Shown in pieces: positions 1 through 9,200 of a stretch of 64,000 bases of DNA (position 1 is the stretch's first letter; every line of letters begins with the position of its first letter). A model generated the notes under the pieces. The model searched no databases. It was given only the letters and a program-made list of their open reading frames with translations, and was not told the origin of the DNA. Source of the stretch: Bacteroidota bacterium (GTDB lineage: Bacteria; Bacteroidota; Bacteroidia; Chitinophagales; Chitinophagaceae); the NCBI GenBank assembly GCA_018267575.1, contig JAFDYF010000056.1, positions 186,001-250,000 of the forward strand, written 5' to 3'. Made by a program: the position numbers and the translations under genes.

Positions 1-126
1 AACATAGTTGTTTTTTGTAGAAGTGGAGGCCGGAGTAGCCAAGCTAAATCCATTCTTGAACAAAACGGCTTTACCAATGTGGTCAATGGTGGCACTTGGG
101 ATTATGTAAGTGGCTTTGTAAAATAA
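1..126 (+). CDS. C-terminal end of a rhodanese-domain protein (cut by window edge)
   Basis: The open frame enters from the left edge and stops with TAA at 124-126. The visible 41 residues contain CRSGGRS, the active-site loop of rhodanese sulfurtransferases, whose Cys carries the persulfide. The end of the domain (GGTWDYV) follows. The loop and the short tail suggest a small stand-alone rhodanese or the last domain of a larger protein; the missing N-terminus prevents a choice. The next gene also ends in a rhodanese domain and is followed by a Crp/Fnr regulator, so the context is sulfane-sulfur chemistry. A terminator-like hairpin lies 75 bases downstream. Confidence 0.85.
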   Translation, partial: NIVVFCRSGGRSSQAKSILEQNGFTNVVNGGTWDYVSGFVK

Positions 127-200
127 AAAATATTGCTATCTATCTTAAACGATTTTTTTTGAAAGTTTAAGTTCTGTTTTATTCCAATTTTGAGTTAAGG

Positions 201-237
201 AGCACTGTTTGCTGGAGATGCGGACAGTGCTTTTTTT
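201..237 (+). terminator. Rho-independent terminator after the rhodanese gene
   Basis: AGCACTGT (201-208) pairs perfectly with ACAGTGCT (224-231) across a 15-base loop, and the last T begins a run of seven T. It sits 75 bases after the rhodanese stop and before the next promoter, so it should separate the two transcripts. Confidence 0.75.
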
Positions 238-300
238 ATGCGCTATTTTTTAGCCCGGTTTTTATGATTGATTTTTTATTCTGTTATCGATTTGAAAATA

Positions 301-344
301 GTAACAAATGTTACGGTATGGGCATTTTGTAGCAAGTAGTTTTG
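301..344 (+). promoter_or_regulatory. Putative Crp/Fnr-type operator and TAnnTTTG promoter of the CoA-disulfide reductase gene
   Basis: GTAACAAATGTTAC (301-314) is a perfect 6+2+6 palindrome with the GTAAC-N4-GTTAC spacing typical of Crp/Fnr-family sites. TAGTTTTG (337-344) is an exact match to the Bacteroidota -7 element TAnnTTTG. A start about five bases after the -7 element puts the palindrome centre (307.5) near -41.5, the class II activator position, and no -33 TTTG is seen. The Crp/Fnr gene two genes along is the obvious candidate regulator (inference). Confidence 0.55.
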
Positions 345-373
345 CAATGGAATCAAAAAATAAAATTGAACAA

Positions 374-2044
374 ATGAAATACATCATTATCGGAGCTGTT
401 GCAGGCGGTGCCAGCGCTGCTGCCAGATTGAGAAGAATGGATGAGCATGCGGAGATCGTTATTTTTGAAAAAGGCGAATACATTTCCTATGCCAATTGCG
501 GTCTGCCCTATTATATTGGGGAGGTTATTAAAGAGCGGAACAAATTGTTTGTGCAAACGGCAGCTTCCTTTCATCAACGTTTTAATATTGATGTGCGGGT
601 AAGAACGGAGGTAATGAGCATCGACCCTGCACAGAAAAAAATCATTGCCAAAGATTTGGCTACCGGAAAAAGTTATGAGGAGAGCTATGATAAATTGGTG
701 TTGTCGCCCGGTGCGGAGCCCATCCGCCCTCCCTTGCCGGGGATTTCGAACGAAGGCATTTTCACTTTGCGCAATGTTAACGACACGGACTATATCAAAT
801 CCTATGTACAAAATAAAAAAATTCGCAAGGCTGTGGTGGTAGGTGCTGGATTTATTGGTTTGGAGATGGCTGAAAATCTTCATGAGCTTGGCCTGCACGT
901 GAGTATTATTGAAATGGGCAATCAGATTTTGGCACCCGTCGATTTTCCGATAGCTTCCATTGTGCAGAAACATATCCGCAGCAAAGGGGTTGATCTTCGA
1001 TTGGAATCAGCCGTCGCCAGTTTTTCAAAAGAAGATGGGCAACTAAAAGTGCACCTGAAGGATGGGGATTCATTGGAAGCAGATGTGGTAATACTATCGA
1101 TCGGCGTTCGACCCGATACCAAATTGGCCAGCGATGCCGGACTGAAAATCGGGAATGCAAGAGGCATTTGGGTGAATGAATATTTGCAGACCTCCGATCC
1201 CGATATTTATGCAGTTGGTGACGCAATCGAATTTGAGAACCCCATCACCAAACAATCGATGATAACCTATTTGGCAGGGCCGGCCAACAAGCAGGGCCGT
1301 ATTGCTGCCGATAATATTGTTTTAGGAAATGGGCGCAAATATCATGGTGCTATCAATACGGCTATCGTGAAAGTGTTTGATATGACGGTGGCTACAGCAG
1401 GCACGGCTTCCAAACATTTGAAGATGGCCAATATCCCCCATCGTGTATCTACCACCAATAGCGGTTCACACGCTAGTTATTATCCGGGCTCTCAGCAAAT
1501 GACCATACAGATTGCCTTCTCACCAGAAGATGGAAGGCTTTATAGTGCACAGATTGCCGGTTATGAAGGAGTGGATAAGCGGATTGATGTATTGTCCTCA
1601 GTAATCAAAAGAAATAGCCATATTGATGAACTGGTGGAGTTTGAACATGCGTATGCACCTCCTTATTCCTCGGCAAAGGATCCCATCAATATGGCAGGTT
1701 TTGTTGCTGAAAATATTATGCTCAAAAGATTGGAGGTATTTTATTGGGACGAAATGGACAAACTGCCCGATAATGCTTTTTTGATTGACGTTAGAAGACC
1801 CGATGAGTTTGTGTTGGGCAAAATAGGGGATGCCATCAATATACCCGTGGATGAGATTCGTGATAGGTTACAGGAAATACCCACCGATCGACCTATTTTC
1901 ATTTATTGCGAGGCGGGTTTGCGAGGCTATCTGGCCCAGCGGATTTTGAAGCAGCATGGTTTTGATAGGGTTTCAAACCTTTCGGGTGGTTATTTTTTAT
2001 GGAAGGCATGCATGGGTGATAAAAAACCTGAACTGGTTTCCTAA
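374..2044 (+). CDS. CoA-disulfide reductase fused to a C-terminal rhodanese (FAD/NAD(P)H disulfide oxidoreductase)
   Basis: A 556-aa flavoprotein of the CoADR-Rhd type. Residues 1-30 hold an FAD Rossmann motif (GAVAGGASAA). Cys42 lies in YANCGLPYY, the single redox-active Cys site of CoA-disulfide and persulfide reductases. A second dinucleotide motif (GAGFIGLEMAE) lies near 155-170, the dimerisation domain follows, and a rhodanese domain fills about 450-556 with active-loop Cys512 (YCEAGLRGY). Known fusions reduce CoA disulfides, CoA persulfide or polysulfide with NAD(P)H in the cytosol. The frame is open from 308, but that start overlaps the upstream palindrome and adds 22 non-homologous-looking residues; ATG 374 begins directly with the conserved fold. 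The adjacent Crp/Fnr gene suggests regulation by sulfide, persulfide or redox state (inference). Confidence 0.9.
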   Translation: MKYIIIGAVAGGASAAARLRRMDEHAEIVIFEKGEYISYANCGLPYYIGEVIKERNKLFVQTAASFHQRFNIDVRVRTEVMSIDPAQKKIIAKDLATGKSYEESYDKLVLSPGAEPIRPPLPGISNEGIFTLRNVNDTDYIKSYVQNKKIRKAVVVGAGFIGLEMAENLHELGLHVSIIEMGNQILAPVDFPIASIVQKHIRSKGVDLRLESAVASFSKEDGQLKVHLKDGDSLEADVVILSIGVRPDTKLASDAGLKIGNARGIWVNEYLQTSDPDIYAVGDAIEFENPITKQSMITYLAGPANKQGRIAADNIVLGNGRKYHGAINTAIVKVFDMTVATAGTASKHLKMANIPHRVSTTNSGSHASYYPGSQQMTIQIAFSPEDGRLYSAQIAGYEGVDKRIDVLSSVIKRNSHIDELVEFEHAYAPPYSSAKDPINMAGFVAENIMLKRLEVFYWDEMDKLPDNAFLIDVRRPDEFVLGKIGDAINIPVDEIRDRLQEIPTDRPIFIYCEAGLRGYLAQRILKQHGFDRVSNLSGGYFLWKACMGDKKPELVS

Positions 2045-2195
2045 AGTACTAGCCCTATTCTCTATATAATGGATTGACGGATAGATGGGATATTCTATCT
2101 GTTCAATTCCTTTTTGCACTATATCTTTACACCTGATGTGGCTACACCGGTGCTTGGCACTGGTGCCCAATTGTTTTAATAAAATATCAGGTGTA

Positions 2196-2828
2196 ATGAG
2201 TGTAGATACCCTTTCGATCCTTTATTCCACATTTGAGCCCGCATTGATCAAGGAGATGGAAACCGATGGTGAGTTGAGGCATTTTTCCGAAGGCGATGTA
2301 ATCATCGATTATGGAAAATATATTCGTACGATGCCCATCATTGTGGAAGGTACCATCAAAGTGTTCCGAAAAGATGAGCATGGAAAAGAAATACTGCTGT
2401 ATTATTTATCCAGTACCGAAAGTTGTTCAATGGCCTATAGCTGCTGTTTGGAAGCCAAAAAAAGTGAGGTAAAAGCGATTGCCGAAGACGAGGTGCAAAT
2501 CATTGCCATACCCAATAATAAGCTCGATGAATGGCTTTGCAAATACCCAAGTTGGAAAAACTATATCATGCGTAGCTTCAATGAGCGCTTTCTGGAACTG
2601 TTGCGCTCCATTGAAAGTATCGCCTTTCATAAACTGGATGAACGCCTTATTTACTATTTGAAAGAAAAGCAAAGGCTCTCTGGCTCCAGCGTGATCAAAG
2701 CCTCACATAATACCATCGCCGATGAGATGGCGACTTCTAGGGTAGTCGTGTCGCGCTTGTTGAAGCAATTGGAAAATGAGGGTAGGTTGCTGCTTTACCG
2801 AAATGAGATCAAACTATTGAAGCTCTAA
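2196..2828 (+). CDS. Crp/Fnr family transcriptional regulator
   Basis: A 210-aa regulator with an N-terminal cyclic-nucleotide-binding-like beta-roll (about 15-120), a long dimer helix and a C-terminal winged helix (about 145-205; IADEMATSRVVVSRLLKQLE is the recognition segment). The cAMP phosphate-binding signature is not evident. Instead there is a cysteine cluster at C77, C83 and C84 (ESCSMAYSCC), which could sense thiols, persulfides or metals (inference). The frame is open from 2085, but ATG 2196 starts at the usual N-terminus of the family. It lies just downstream of the CoADR-rhodanese gene on the same strand, whose promoter carries a matching palindrome. A weak promoter-like TATCTTTA lies at 2122-2129. 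Confidence 0.88.
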   Translation: MSVDTLSILYSTFEPALIKEMETDGELRHFSEGDVIIDYGKYIRTMPIIVEGTIKVFRKDEHGKEILLYYLSSTESCSMAYSCCLEAKKSEVKAIAEDEVQIIAIPNNKLDEWLCKYPSWKNYIMRSFNERFLELLRSIESIAFHKLDERLIYYLKEKQRLSGSSVIKASHNTIADEMATSRVVVSRLLKQLENEGRLLLYRNEIKLLKL

Positions 2829-2863
2829 AGCTCGGTTAGTAAATGGTACGGCATTTATGTTCC

Positions 2864-5299
2864 TTATTGTAAGATCTTTTCTACCCTGGCCAATTTGCCA
2901 TCCTCGTTGAAGCCCTCCAGCACCACACGAAGCGCTTTTGAAATATCGTTATTGTAAAAACGCAGAATCACTTTATGGTTGTCCTTGTCCGTTAAAATAT
3001 AAGGTTTCCACAAAATAGTGCTGCGGGTGTCTTCGGCCTGGTTTTGCAAATCCAGACTGGCATAATCTGGGGAATAAAATTCTTTGGTCACCGAATAACC
3101 AATGATCTGGGCTCTGGGCAGCCCCACAAATGCCTCATCATTGCGGCGGCCTTCGCTACCTTTTTTGGTATATACCGCAATCACACCACCCGCCCCGCCA
3201 CCAAAGCCGACCCCTGAACCGGGTCTGAATATTTTTACCATAGCTATGTCTGATACGGGAGTGTTTTGGATGGTAGAGGGATCGATCTGCATTTCATTTA
3301 GGTATAAAGTAGGGGTGCTCCCACGCCATTGCATGGTAGGGGTGCCACCGGCTCCTGAAGTGACAATCTGTAATCCCGCCACTTTACCTTGCAGATAACT
3401 GAAAATGTCTGGATAGGATAATGCGAGTTGGTCTTTTGTTAAATCATAGGTATAGGCATCGCCACCACTGAACATGCCCGAGGTATATAGCTCATCCAGT
3501 TTTTGGGCATCTGATTTTTGTCGGCCTTTTACTGTTACCGCTTCCAGTGTTTTTACTTTTTGGTCGAAAGCCGATTTGTTTCTTTCTGCTTCCTCAATAA
3601 TAGAACGGTTTCTTCTCAAAAAGGAAGAATCAGAAAATGCCCATATACCATTCCAGGCAATTTGTGGTTTTATTTTTCGGTATCCCCTAATCAGGCCAGT
3701 GTTAAAAGTCACCGCCGCTTCATCCGCAAGCTTGTGGTTGATATTGAATTGATAAAAAACTTTTGCCGTATCATAAAACAGTAACCCTGTGATGCCAAAT
3801 TTGTCTCCTTTTAAATGGGGTATCTGCAATATTTGGGTGCTCGAATCTTTTTTCCTTATGATGGCATTCATGGATTCATCGTTGGCGATGCGGTAGGGGT
3901 CTACGCCCAATACCTCTATATTCAAGGATAGGTTATCCTGTTCCGGGAATTTGATCACAGGGGTTTTGCCCCGGGCTAGCTGATCCCATTTAAAACGCCT
4001 CCAACCATGGGTGAGCATTACCAGATCAAGGAAATTGGCCACCGAGTCGGAATTGTTTTTAAAATAATAGTAAGGGTTATGGATATAGCCTTTCAAATCC
4101 CCTGTCAATAATATGTGTGAGATGATATTATCATCCGTGGGCCCGATGCCGTCGGCGAGCGCATCGGTCACCGCTAATGACAAATTCGATTTCAAGGAAT
4201 CTGGTACCGTAATTTCAATCACATTGTTCCCGCGCCTGGCCAGGTTCTGGACGCCAATCAGCATATCAGGTTTAAACTCATAATCGTGATTGTTGACAAA
4301 AACCACTCTTTCTGCCAAGGGTAGCCCCAAGGCATTAAACACCGTTACCTGCAAAACCCCCGATGGCAATTGGTCCACCGGTATGGCGCCGCCACTCATG
4401 AAATTGTCATGCAGGTTCATTTTTGCTTTATATACCAAGTGTTGGTGCATATGGCCGATGATCACCAGTTGTTCCAGGTTGGGGTCTTGATCGGAGGTCC
4501 TGGAAACGCCAAACAAGATTTTTTTGTTTACAGGGATCAGTCGCATTACCACACCTGTATTTTTTATGCTGGGCAAACCAGTGCTATGCTCTTTGCCAAG
4601 ATCATCTTTCCAAATGGCATATAAGGAATCTCCTTTATCGGGATTGATGCTGAATTTTCCCATGCCATCATGAACGGAGTTGAATTTGAGGATTTCTTGG
4701 CCAGCTCTGTTTTTGATGAGGCCATTCACGGAGATGGGTACACCAAAAGGGTCGGTGGCAAGAAAAGCTACGTTATTTTCGAGCCCGGCAACCAGATCCC
4801 CACCCTCTGGGAAAAATTGAATTCTACGGTCAGTTTTGGTAACCGTTTTGCCGGAATCTTTTTTTCCATTGGCAATCCGGATATCCTTTTCGTACAGAAA
4901 GGCAGTATCAAAATTCATCATCCAGGTAGTATAGGCCCTAAAATGCAAATGGTTGCCCTTGATATTTTTGGGGAGGTCGAAATTGCCGGAGGCCGTTGAT
5001 TCGAATAGAGGGTAAATTTTTCTGTCCACTAAATTACCATCCTCATCCGTGAGTTCGGCATAAAAATTCCTACTGGCCAAGGAAGGGAAGGCGCCTGCAA
5101 AAACATATCCCTTGAACCATACCGTTTCACCGCTATTATAAACGTTTTTATCAAAATGCACATACACTTTTTCCTGCGGAAAATTATCGGCATACACATT
5201 CATCATGGAGTCCGTTTTTTGCGCTTTGAGCAGGATTGGGGACAGCAAAATGGCCATGGAAGTGAGTAGGAGGAACTGCTTGGGCTTTGTCAAGATCAT
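2864..5299 (-). CDS. Secreted MG2-domain protein with a TonB-receptor plug-like domain
   Basis: An 811-aa protein with an N-terminal signal peptide (about 1-26, ending near LLKAQ). It is followed by an MG2/macroglobulin-like beta-sandwich (YVHFDKNVYNSGETVWFKGY, about 44-64) and further Ig-like segments. A TonB-dependent receptor plug-like module lies at about 610-720 (YLQGKVAGLQI and the Gly-rich stretch GSGVGFGGGAGG). Only about 90 residues follow the plug, far too few for a 22-strand barrel, so this is not a receptor. Such MG2+plug proteins are common and uncharacterised in Bacteroidota; a periplasmic or outer-membrane scaffold is plausible. It converges with the Crp/Fnr gene 35 bases away. 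Confidence 0.8.
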   Translation of the reverse strand: MILTKPKQFLLLTSMAILLSPILLKAQKTDSMMNVYADNFPQEKVYVHFDKNVYNSGETVWFKGYVFAGAFPSLASRNFYAELTDEDGNLVDRKIYPLFESTASGNFDLPKNIKGNHLHFRAYTTWMMNFDTAFLYEKDIRIANGKKDSGKTVTKTDRRIQFFPEGGDLVAGLENNVAFLATDPFGVPISVNGLIKNRAGQEILKFNSVHDGMGKFSINPDKGDSLYAIWKDDLGKEHSTGLPSIKNTGVVMRLIPVNKKILFGVSRTSDQDPNLEQLVIIGHMHQHLVYKAKMNLHDNFMSGGAIPVDQLPSGVLQVTVFNALGLPLAERVVFVNNHDYEFKPDMLIGVQNLARRGNNVIEITVPDSLKSNLSLAVTDALADGIGPTDDNIISHILLTGDLKGYIHNPYYYFKNNSDSVANFLDLVMLTHGWRRFKWDQLARGKTPVIKFPEQDNLSLNIEVLGVDPYRIANDESMNAIIRKKDSSTQILQIPHLKGDKFGITGLLFYDTAKVFYQFNINHKLADEAAVTFNTGLIRGYRKIKPQIAWNGIWAFSDSSFLRRNRSIIEEAERNKSAFDQKVKTLEAVTVKGRQKSDAQKLDELYTSGMFSGGDAYTYDLTKDQLALSYPDIFSYLQGKVAGLQIVTSGAGGTPTMQWRGSTPTLYLNEMQIDPSTIQNTPVSDIAMVKIFRPGSGVGFGGGAGGVIAVYTKKGSEGRRNDEAFVGLPRAQIIGYSVTKEFYSPDYASLDLQNQAEDTRSTILWKPYILTDKDNHKVILRFYNNDISKALRVVLEGFNEDGKLARVEKILQ

Positions 5300-5494
5300 G
5301 GTACACTGGTTTCAATGATAAAGAAAACTCACGGAAATCGTTTTATTTCCGAAATGTTATGCAATATTCACAAAAAAAATTTGTTTAGATGACTAGTTTC
5401 TTTCCAAATAGGGGAAAGGAAGGCTATTGCCCAAACAGAAAGATTGACAATCTGGTCTTTTTTTGCGATTTTTAATGCTTCAACTCATCATTCT

Positions 5495-5908
5495 ATGAAT
5501 AAATATTTTTACATCATACTGTTGGTTGCCGGGTCGGGCATTTTTTCCTGTAAAAAAATAGTTCAGAAGCAGGAGCAAAATGCCGTGCTGAGTATCATGA
5601 CGAGTGGGGTTTGGTATATGCAAAGCTATAAATTGGGTAGTGCCGATAGCACGGGATCTTTCTCGGGTTATGTTTTCAAGTTCGACCAGAGTGGCACGGT
5701 AACCGCCACCCTTGGGGCCAGTGCCAGCACCGGCAGTTGGACGGCCAATATCAGCAACCGTTCTATTACTTCTAATTTTCCGGGGGCTTCCAACCCTTTG
5801 AATAAATTGAATAGCACCTGGACCATCACCGATAGTGGGCTTACCTATGTGGTAGCCAATGCCACAATCGGCGACTCCACCGCCAATATGCGATTGCAAA
5901 AGCAATAG
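5495..5908 (+). CDS. Small lipoprotein, lipocalin-like
   Basis: A 137-aa protein with a lipoprotein signal (IILLVAGSGIFSC, lipobox Cys at about residue 20) followed by KK. The mature part is Ser/Thr-rich and beta-strand-like, with the run GVWYMQSYKL then GTVTATLGAS then GSWTANISNR, resembling the lipocalin-like fold of many Bacteroidota lipoproteins. The frame extends up to 5444, but ATG 5495 starts at the signal peptide. No operon partner is evident. Ligand unknown. Confidence 0.7.
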   Translation: MNKYFYIILLVAGSGIFSCKKIVQKQEQNAVLSIMTSGVWYMQSYKLGSADSTGSFSGYVFKFDQSGTVTATLGASASTGSWTANISNRSITSNFPGASNPLNKLNSTWTITDSGLTYVVANATIGDSTANMRLQKQ

Positions 5909-6213
5909 GTTCCCTTTTTGCGGATTGATGACTCTTGGCTTTTATTTTTGAATTTTCGTCCATAATCCTTCCCAATCCAATCCCTTTGTAAAAGAGTTAA
6001 GTTTTTTTCCTTGTTTATGGGAAAGTTCCGATTAAAGCCCCATTTTTGGCAATTATTGGAAAAGCAACTGTTGAATGGGTTCCTGCGTTTCATTGTATAG
6101 TGCGTAAAGATGGGCAAGGAATTCATAAACAGGGCTGCTCGTTGCTTATCATTTTGTACTAAAACCTATTTGTTGAAAAAGCCTAGTGCTAAAACGCTGA
6201 TTACCCATTGAGA
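5909..6213. other. Intergenic region without recognised features
   Basis: About 305 bases between the lipoprotein and the giant PKD gene. I find no convincing ORF, hairpin with a T run, or full promoter match. It must contain the promoter of the PKD/PorP operon but no TAnnTTTG match stands out. Confidence 0.5.
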
Positions 6214-9200
6214 ATGAAACTATTTTTTTTGTTCTGTGCGCTGGCAGGTGCATTTTTTGCCAAAGGGCAAACGGCTAGTTTTACAATACCTGCTGCCAAG
6301 CTATGTGGACCAAATACACCCATTCAGTTTACGAATACTTCGACCGGGGTAACAGCTACGACTACCTATTTTTGGGATTTTGGAAATGGGCAGACATCGC
6401 CTTTAGCAAACCCAAACCAAATTTTTTCCCCAGGACCATATACAGTGACTTTGACAATTAATGTAAATGGAGTAATAAGTAAAGCAAGTAAAGATATTAT
6501 AGTCAATCAAAACCCGATTGTGAAATTTACGGCGAGTGACACCGCCGGCTGTTTCCCATTGACGGTTCAATTCGACCCTAATGGTACAATAGCAGGCGCA
6601 GGTACGGCTACAGTTACAAGTTGGTCATGGGATTTTGGGGATGGAAGTCCTTTTTCAACCCAAAAAACCCCAACCCATATATACCGACTTGCAGCCGCGT
6701 TCACTGTAACGCTTACTGTAGTAAATAGTGATGGTTGCAAAAGCTCTTTGCCAGATTCAGCGTATATTAAAATCCCGAATGGGGTGATTGATACTTTTTC
6801 TATTATTACATCTGCGGCTTGTAAATTGCCCATTACCTTAAATACAAATAACTTAAGTAGTGGCCCTGGAAGCATGACTTATACTTGGGATTTTGGTGAT
6901 GGGACTCCACCAGTAAATGCATTGAATACACCACATACTTACAATACACCGAATACCTATAACATTAAATTGATTGCGGTAAGCTCTAAAGGTTGTTCAG
7001 ATAGTCTTACAATACCAACCCAGATTTCTGGGGGTAATGTGCAATCTAATTTTACGCCCACCCCCGATACCATTTGCGTGAACGGCACGATCAATTTTGC
7101 GAATATTTCTACACCCAAGCCTACTAATTCTACTTGGGATTTTGGAAATGGCACGAGTTCAAACCTGGTAGACCCATTGCCAGTGACCTATACTACGGCC
7201 AATACATTTCCGGTAAAACTCACCAATATATTTGGAGCCTGTATCGACTCGGTTATCAAAAATGTAGTAGTGCTGAATTCACCTCTTGCTAATTTCTCTG
7301 CTAGCCCCACCATCGGTTGTGATCCAGTTTTCACTGTCAATTTTACCGACCAATCCACTGGGGCCAGTAGCTGGCTTTGGAATTTTGGGGATGGGACTAC
7401 TTCCAATCTAAGTAACCCTGTTCACACCTACCAGAATTATGGGACTTATCAGGTGAGCTTGCAGGTTGCCAATGGAGGCGCCTGTAGCAATATGCTTCCA
7501 AAGCCTATGTTTATACGAACAGCCGCACCCAATATAAAATTGGACAGTTTGAATTCTCGTGGTTGTCGACCTTTTACCTATACCCCCAGTATTATCGGTA
7601 ACCCTATCGATGGCATCAAATCATATAATTGGAGTTTTGGGGATGGAACCACATCAACATCAGCAACCCCTGGCCCGCACTTATATTCTAATGCGGGAGT
7701 GTATGTGGTAAAATTGACAATTACCACCAACGGTGGCTGTACCGCAACGGCTATTGATACGGTAAAAGTGGGCACTATTAAACCCGTGGTCACCGCATCT
7801 GCCAATCCAACCTCGGTTTGTGTGGGCAATCCAGTGAATTTTACTGGATCAGCCACCAATAATCCCGATCAATGGTTCTGGACTTTTGGAGATGGTGGTA
7901 CTTCAACCCAACCCAATACCAGTTATACCTATAAAGCACCCGGAAACCTTACCGCCACATTAAGGGCTTATGTACAAGGTTGCAACGATTCGGCACAAAT
8001 AACAATAAAAGTAAACCCTCCGCTAGCAAAATTTGGGTACACTTATACTTGTAATAGCAGTAATACCCCAACATTTAATTTTGTGGATAGTTCTATTGGG
8101 GCTGACATTAGTAAGTGGGATTTTGGGGACGGTACAATTTATACTAATCCGACTGGACCTATTACACATACCTTTACTTCGGGTGGACCCATATACACCG
8201 TTACATTAACGGTGACCAATAATGCATCTGGTTGTACTAATTCGGTTAGCCTACCTGTGAAAACAGGTAGTTCTATAACTGCTTTGTCTGCTTCTCCTTC
8301 CAAGCCTTGTGTGAATTCCCCAGTAGTATTTAGTTCCACAGGTATCAATCCTGCTGATTTTTCAAACTCAAGATGGTATTTTGATTTTGGGGATGGGGAT
8401 ACTTCAGGTTACGATTTCAATAGTTTTCGTACTCACATTTATACCAAGCCGGGCTCTTATACTGCTACAGTAATAATCACTAACGTAGTATCTCATTGTA
8501 ATGTTACAGGAGCAGTTCCTGTTGTAGTTAGCGGTCCCATTGCCAATTTCAATGCTAATGATACCAGTAGCTGTACAAGTTATTCTGCCATTTTCAATGA
8601 CCTTTCCATTGCTGATGGTACCCACGCTATCACCAGTTGGACCTGGGATTTTGGAGATGGTTCCCCGCTTTACACTTATAGCTCCAAACAAGCTACGGTC
8701 TCTCACCCATATACCAAACAAGGCATTTATACGGTAAAGCTGATTGTTACCGATGCATCGGGTTGTACGGATAGTCTGGTTAAAACAAATTATATCACCG
8801 TTTCTTTGCCCAGTGTTGCCTTTACCACATTGGATTCATTGTCATGCCCCGGTTCGCCTATCCAATTTGTGAATAACTCAAAGGGATATGGGCTCACTTA
8901 TCAATGGCATTTTGGGGATGCCACGCCAACTACTGATACAAGTAGCAGTATTAGTCCTACACATATTTACCCTATTGGGAGTTTTAAACCCACCTTAACG
9001 ATAACCGATCAGTTTGGTTGTACGCTTACAACAAACGGAAATTATAATATACGAGTTGATACCCCTTATGCGGCTTTTCATTTGGTGAACCCGACAGATA
9101 CTTTTGCAAGCTGTCCCCCTTTGAATGTTGGGTTCGTTTTCACGGGTAGTTATTATAAAAGCTTGAAATGGATATTTGGGGATGGGGGTATTTCTTCCAT

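Noticed and set aside
308..373. N-terminal extension of the CoA-disulfide reductase frame
   Set aside because: It overlaps the palindrome and -7 element and the residues look unlike the family start; ATG 374 is better.
353..973. 206-aa antisense frame and other antisense frames over real genes
   Set aside because: They mirror coding regions with typical shadow composition and no motifs.
2085..2195. N-terminal extension of the Crp/Fnr frame
   Set aside because: Hydrophobic, Cys-rich residues unlike the family; the weak promoter motif lies inside.
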